Source of the DNA: Shinella zoogloeoides
GTDB lineage: Bacteria; Pseudomonadota; Alphaproteobacteria; Rhizobiales; Rhizobiaceae
Direction of reading: 5' to 3'
Assembly: GCF_022682305.1 (NCBI RefSeq)
Contig: NZ_CP093528.1
Coordinates: forward strand, 2,927,501-2,991,500
Length of the DNA: 64,000 bases
The notes under the pieces are model-generated. The model was given only the letters and a program-made list of their open reading frames with translations. It ran no database searches and had not been told where the DNA came from. Position 1 is the first letter of the stretch; each line of letters begins with the position of its first letter. The position numbers and the translations under genes are program-made. This document shows, piece after piece, positions 58,632 to 64,000 of the stretch.

Positions 58632-61090
58632 ATGACGAACCGGGCAACCAACAACGACCTCGCTCCAGCCCCCCGTTCATCGGACAGAGAACAGCTTGCG
58701 ACAGAGCTTCTGGAACGTCTCAAATATCGCATCGGCAAGGACCCGAAAGTCGCCAAGCCGCATGACTGGCTGACGGCGGCGATCCTCGTCGCGCGCGACC
58801 GCGTCACCGACAAGTGGATGGACTCCACGCGCCGCACCTACGCCACCGGCGCCAAACGCGTTTATTATCTCTCGCTCGAATTCCTCATCGGCCGCCTGAT
58901 GCGCGACGCGATGACGAATATCGGCATCCTGGACGAGATGCGCCACGCGCTCGCCTCGCTCGGCGTCGATCTCGACGTCATCGCCGAACTCGAGCCGGAT
59001 GCCGCCCTCGGCAACGGCGGCCTCGGCCGTCTCGCCGCCTGCTTCATGGAAAGCATGGCGACGGTGGACGTGCCGGCCTATGGCTACGGCATCCGCTACG
59101 TGCACGGCCTCTTCCGCCAGCAGATGGCGGACGGCTGGCAGGTCGAGCTGCCCGAGACTTGGCTCGCCCACGGCAATCCCTGGGAATTCGAGCGCCGCGA
59201 AAGCTCCTACGAGATCGGCTTCGGCGGCGCCGTCGAGACGATCAATATCGGCGAGGACAAGCAGCGCTTCGTCTGGAAGCCCGCCGAGCGCGTCATCGCC
59301 ACGGCCTACGACACGCCGGCTGTCGGCTGGCGCGCCAAGCGCGTCAACACGCTGCGCCTGTGGGCCGCCAACCCCATCGACCCCATCCTGCTCGACGCCT
59401 TCAATGCCGGCGACCATATCGGCGCGCTGCGCGAGAGCAACAAGGCGGAAAGCCTGACGCGCGTGCTCTACCCGGCCGACGCCACGCCCGCCGGTCAGGA
59501 ATTGCGCCTGCGCCAGGAATTCTTCTTCTGTTCGGCTTCGCTGCAGGACATCCTGCGCCGCCACCTGCAGCAGTATCCGGATTTCACGTCCCTGCCGGAC
59601 GCCGTCGCCATCCAGCTCAACGATACGCACCCGGCCGTTTCCGTCGCCGAACTGGTGCGCCTCCTGACGGACGTGCACGGCCTCGACTTCGATGTCGCGT
59701 GGGACCTCGCCCGCCGCACCTTCTCCTACACCAACCACACGCTGCTGCCCGAAGCGCTGGAAAGCTGGCCGGTTCCGCTGTTCGAGCGCCTGCTGCCGCG
59801 CCACATGCAGATCGTCTATGCGGTCAACGCGAAAATCCTGCTGGAAGCGCGCAAGGATCGCGGTCTCGACGACCAGCGCGTGCGCAACATTTCGCTGATC
59901 GAGGAGAGCGGCGAGCGGCGCGTGCGCATGGGCAACCTCGCCTTCGTCGGCTCGCATTCGATCAACGGCGTGTCGGCGCTCCACACGGAGCTGATGAAGG
60001 AAACGGTCTTCGCGGACCTCCACAAGCTCTATCCCGACCGCATCAACAACAAGACGAACGGCATCACCCCGCGCCGCTGGCTGATGCAGTGCAATCCGGG
60101 CCTGTTCGAGCTGATCCGCGAGTCCATCGGCGATGCCTTCGTGGACGATGCCGAGGCGCTGCCGGCGCTGGATGCCTTCGCCGACAACCGGGATTTCCAG
60201 GAACGCTTCGCCGCCATCAAGCGCGAGAACAAGAACCGGCTCTCCAATCTGGTCGGCAGCCGCATGGGCGTGCGCATCGACCCCTCGGCGATGTTCGATA
60301 TCCAGATCAAGCGCATCCATGAATACAAGCGCCAGCTCCTCAACATCATCGAGGCCGTCGCGCTCTACGACCAGATCCGCTCTCATCCCGAACAGGACTG
60401 GGTGCCGCGTGTCAAACTCTTCGCGGGCAAGGCGGCGCCGAGCTATCACAACGCCAAGCTGATCATCAAGCTCGCCAACGACGTGGCGAAGGTGATCAAC
60501 AACGATCCGGCCGTGCGCGGCTTGCTCAAGGTCGTCTTCGTGCCGAACTACAACGTCTCGCTCGCCGAGATCATGGTGCCCGCCGCCGACCTTTCCGAGC
60601 AGATCTCGACCGCCGGCATGGAAGCCTCCGGCACCGGCAACATGAAATTCGCGCTGAACGGCGCGCTGACCATCGGCACGCTCGACGGCGCCAATGTCGA
60701 GATGCGCGATCATGTCGGCGAGGAGAACATCGTGATCTTCGGCATGACGGCCGAAGAAGTAGCGAAGGTCCGCTCCGAGGGGCACAATCCCCGTGCCATC
60801 ATCGAGCAGTCCCGCGAGCTGTCGCAAGCCCTTCAGGCAATCTCCTCCGGCGTCTTCTCGCCCGATGACCGCAACCGTTTCACCGGCCTTATCGACGGCA
60901 TCTACAATCACGACTGGTTCATGGTCGCCGCCGATTTCGACGCCTATGCGAAAGCCCAGCGCGAAGTCGATGCCATCTGGACCGATAAGACGTCCTGGTA
61001 TTCCAAGACCATCCGGAACACCGCCCGCATGGGCTGGTTCTCCTCCGACCGAACCATCCGCCAATACGCCAAGGACATCTGGAGAGCCTG

Positions 61091-61091
<1 letters not shown>
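58632..61091 (+). CDS. glgP: Glycogen/starch phosphorylase
   Basis: 819 residues. KRVYYLSLEFLIGRLMRDAM, NGGLGRLAACFMESMATVDV, GYGIRYVHGLFRQQM and the PLP-binding EASGTGNMKFALNGALTIGT with Lys672 are family signatures. It phosphorolyses glycogen to glucose-1-phosphate. It overlaps glgB by one base (TGATG), so the two are translationally coupled. Confidence 0.97.
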
Positions 61092-63331
<2,240 letters not shown>

Positions 63332-63334
63332 AAA

Positions 63335-63365
63335 GCAATTCCGACAAGGCGTGCAGCGGAATTGC
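63335..63365. repeat. GCAATTCC...GGAATTGC palindrome between glgB and glgC
   Basis: Arms GCAATTCC at 63,335-63,342 and GGAATTGC at 63,358-63,365 with a 15-base spacer that includes GTGCAGCGG. The unit resembles the one at 53,675-53,718 (spacer with GTGCGCAGCGG). It may be a dispersed repeat in this genome. Confidence 0.7.
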
Positions 63366-63395
63366 AAAAGGAACAGGGATAATCGGGAGGACACC

Positions 63396-64000
63396 ATGGA
63401 GCAGAAGCGCAATCAACCCCTCGCCCGCGATGCGATGGCCTATGTACTGGCAGGGGGACGCGGCAGCCGCCTCAAGGAGCTGACCGACCGGCGCGCCAAG
63501 CCCGCCGTGCATTTCGGCGGCAAGGCGCGCATCATCGATTTCGCGCTCTCGAATGCGCTCAACTCCGGTATCCGCCGCATCGGCGTCGCCACGCAATACA
63601 AGGCCCATTCGCTGATCCGCCACATGCAGCGCGGCTGGAACTTCTTCCGCCCCGAGCGTAACGAGAGCTTCGATATCCTCCCCGCCTCCCAGCGCGTCTC
63701 CGAGACGCAGTGGTACGAAGGCACGGCCGACGCCGTCTACCAGAACATCGACATCATCGAGGATTACGGCGTCGAATACATGGTCATCCTCGCCGGCGAT
63801 CATATCTACAAGATGGACTACGAGCTGATGCTCCAGCAGCACGTGGATTCCGGCGCGCAGGTCACCATCGGCTGCCTTGAGGTGCCGCGCATGGAGGCGA
63901 CGGGCTTCGGTGTCATGCATGTCGACGAGAAGGACCAGATCATCGCCTTCGTGGAGAAGCCGGCCGACCCGCCGGGCATTCCCGGCAACCCGGAAATGGC
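63396..64000 (+). CDS. glgC: Glucose-1-phosphate adenylyltransferase, partial (runs off right edge)
   Basis: Start at ATG 63,396 with GGGAGG upstream; 201 codons visible. Nucleotidyltransferase motifs: [75 protein letters not shown]. It makes ADP-glucose for glycogen synthesis. Order glgP-glgB-glgC matches the rhizobial glycogen operon, with glgA expected next. Confidence 0.96.
   Translation, partial: MEQKRNQPLARDAMAYVLAGGRGSRLKELTDRRAKPAVHFGGKARIIDFALSNALNSGIRRIGVATQYKAHSLIRHMQRGWNFFRPERNESFDILPASQRVSETQWYEGTADAVYQNIDIIEDYGVEYMVILAGDHIYKMDYELMLQQHVDSGAQVTIGCLEVPRMEATGFGVMHVDEKDQIIAFVEKPADPPGIPGNPEM

Overview
The window looks like a chromosome segment of a member of the Rhizobiaceae (Rhizobium/Agrobacterium/Shinella type). 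The basis is its high GC, a glgP-glgB-glgC run, dgoD and ilvD neighbours, CtrA-like and GapR-like proteins in the phage part, and rhizobial-style short palindromes. The genus cannot be fixed from the sequence alone.

Positions 1 to about 39,307 are a lambdoid-style siphoprophage whose left end lies outside the window. It is inserted at a tRNA-Val(GAC) gene: the 3' half of that tRNA, ending in CCA at 39,307, sits just downstream of the integrase. From right to left the prophage carries integrase and excisionase (38.0-39.1 kb), a rightward early operon (31.1-37.9 kb) with a RecT-type annealing protein, a NinB-like protein, HNH nucleases and many small overlapping genes, and an immunity region (29.26-31.1 kb) with Cro-like and CI-like regulators, a retropepsin-like protease and five copies of a TGGCA-N5-TGCCA-like operator. 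Then come a leftward block with GapR-like, ParB-like and CtrA-DNA-binding-domain-like proteins (27.0-29.1 kb), head genes (22.7-25.3 kb), and connector and tail genes (1-11.8 kb). The tail genes follow the order of the gene transfer agent tail module. The head module looks damaged: a cytosine-methyltransferase start is fused directly to what looks like the end of a prohead protease, and no large terminase is visible.

The main discovery candidate is a second mobile element of about 9.55 kb nested inside the prophage portal gene (12,859-22,414). The portal reading frame stops at 22.4 kb and resumes at 12.87 kb. Joining the two halves at a shared 8-bp core (TGGCAGAC on the coding strand) restores an uninterrupted portal of about 458 residues. 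The insert has its own tyrosine integrase at one end, an AlpA/Xis-like regulator and a small replication-type protein at the other, a palindromic repeat cluster, a HIRAN-domain protein, HNH nucleases, a probable small terminase and its own HK97-fold major capsid protein. That capsid protein is related to the prophage's but lacks its N-terminal scaffold-like region. This is the profile of a capsid-encoding phage satellite that uses a phage structural gene as its attachment site.

From 39.3 kb onward the sequence is ordinary chromosome: a DUF892 stress protein; an NCS2 purine permease; a sugar-acid cluster (dgoD, FadR-type regulator, UxaA/GarD-type dehydratase); a glyoxalase-fold protein next to an unusual GntR regulator with two winged-helix domains; ilvD; a two-domain VOC protein; a three-gene transglutaminase / circularly permuted ATP-grasp / alpha-E cluster; a TadE/TadG-like protein with a von Willebrand A domain; and the start of a glycogen operon (glgP, glgB, partial glgC). 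All functional statements are from motif recognition and gene order; no database search was possible.
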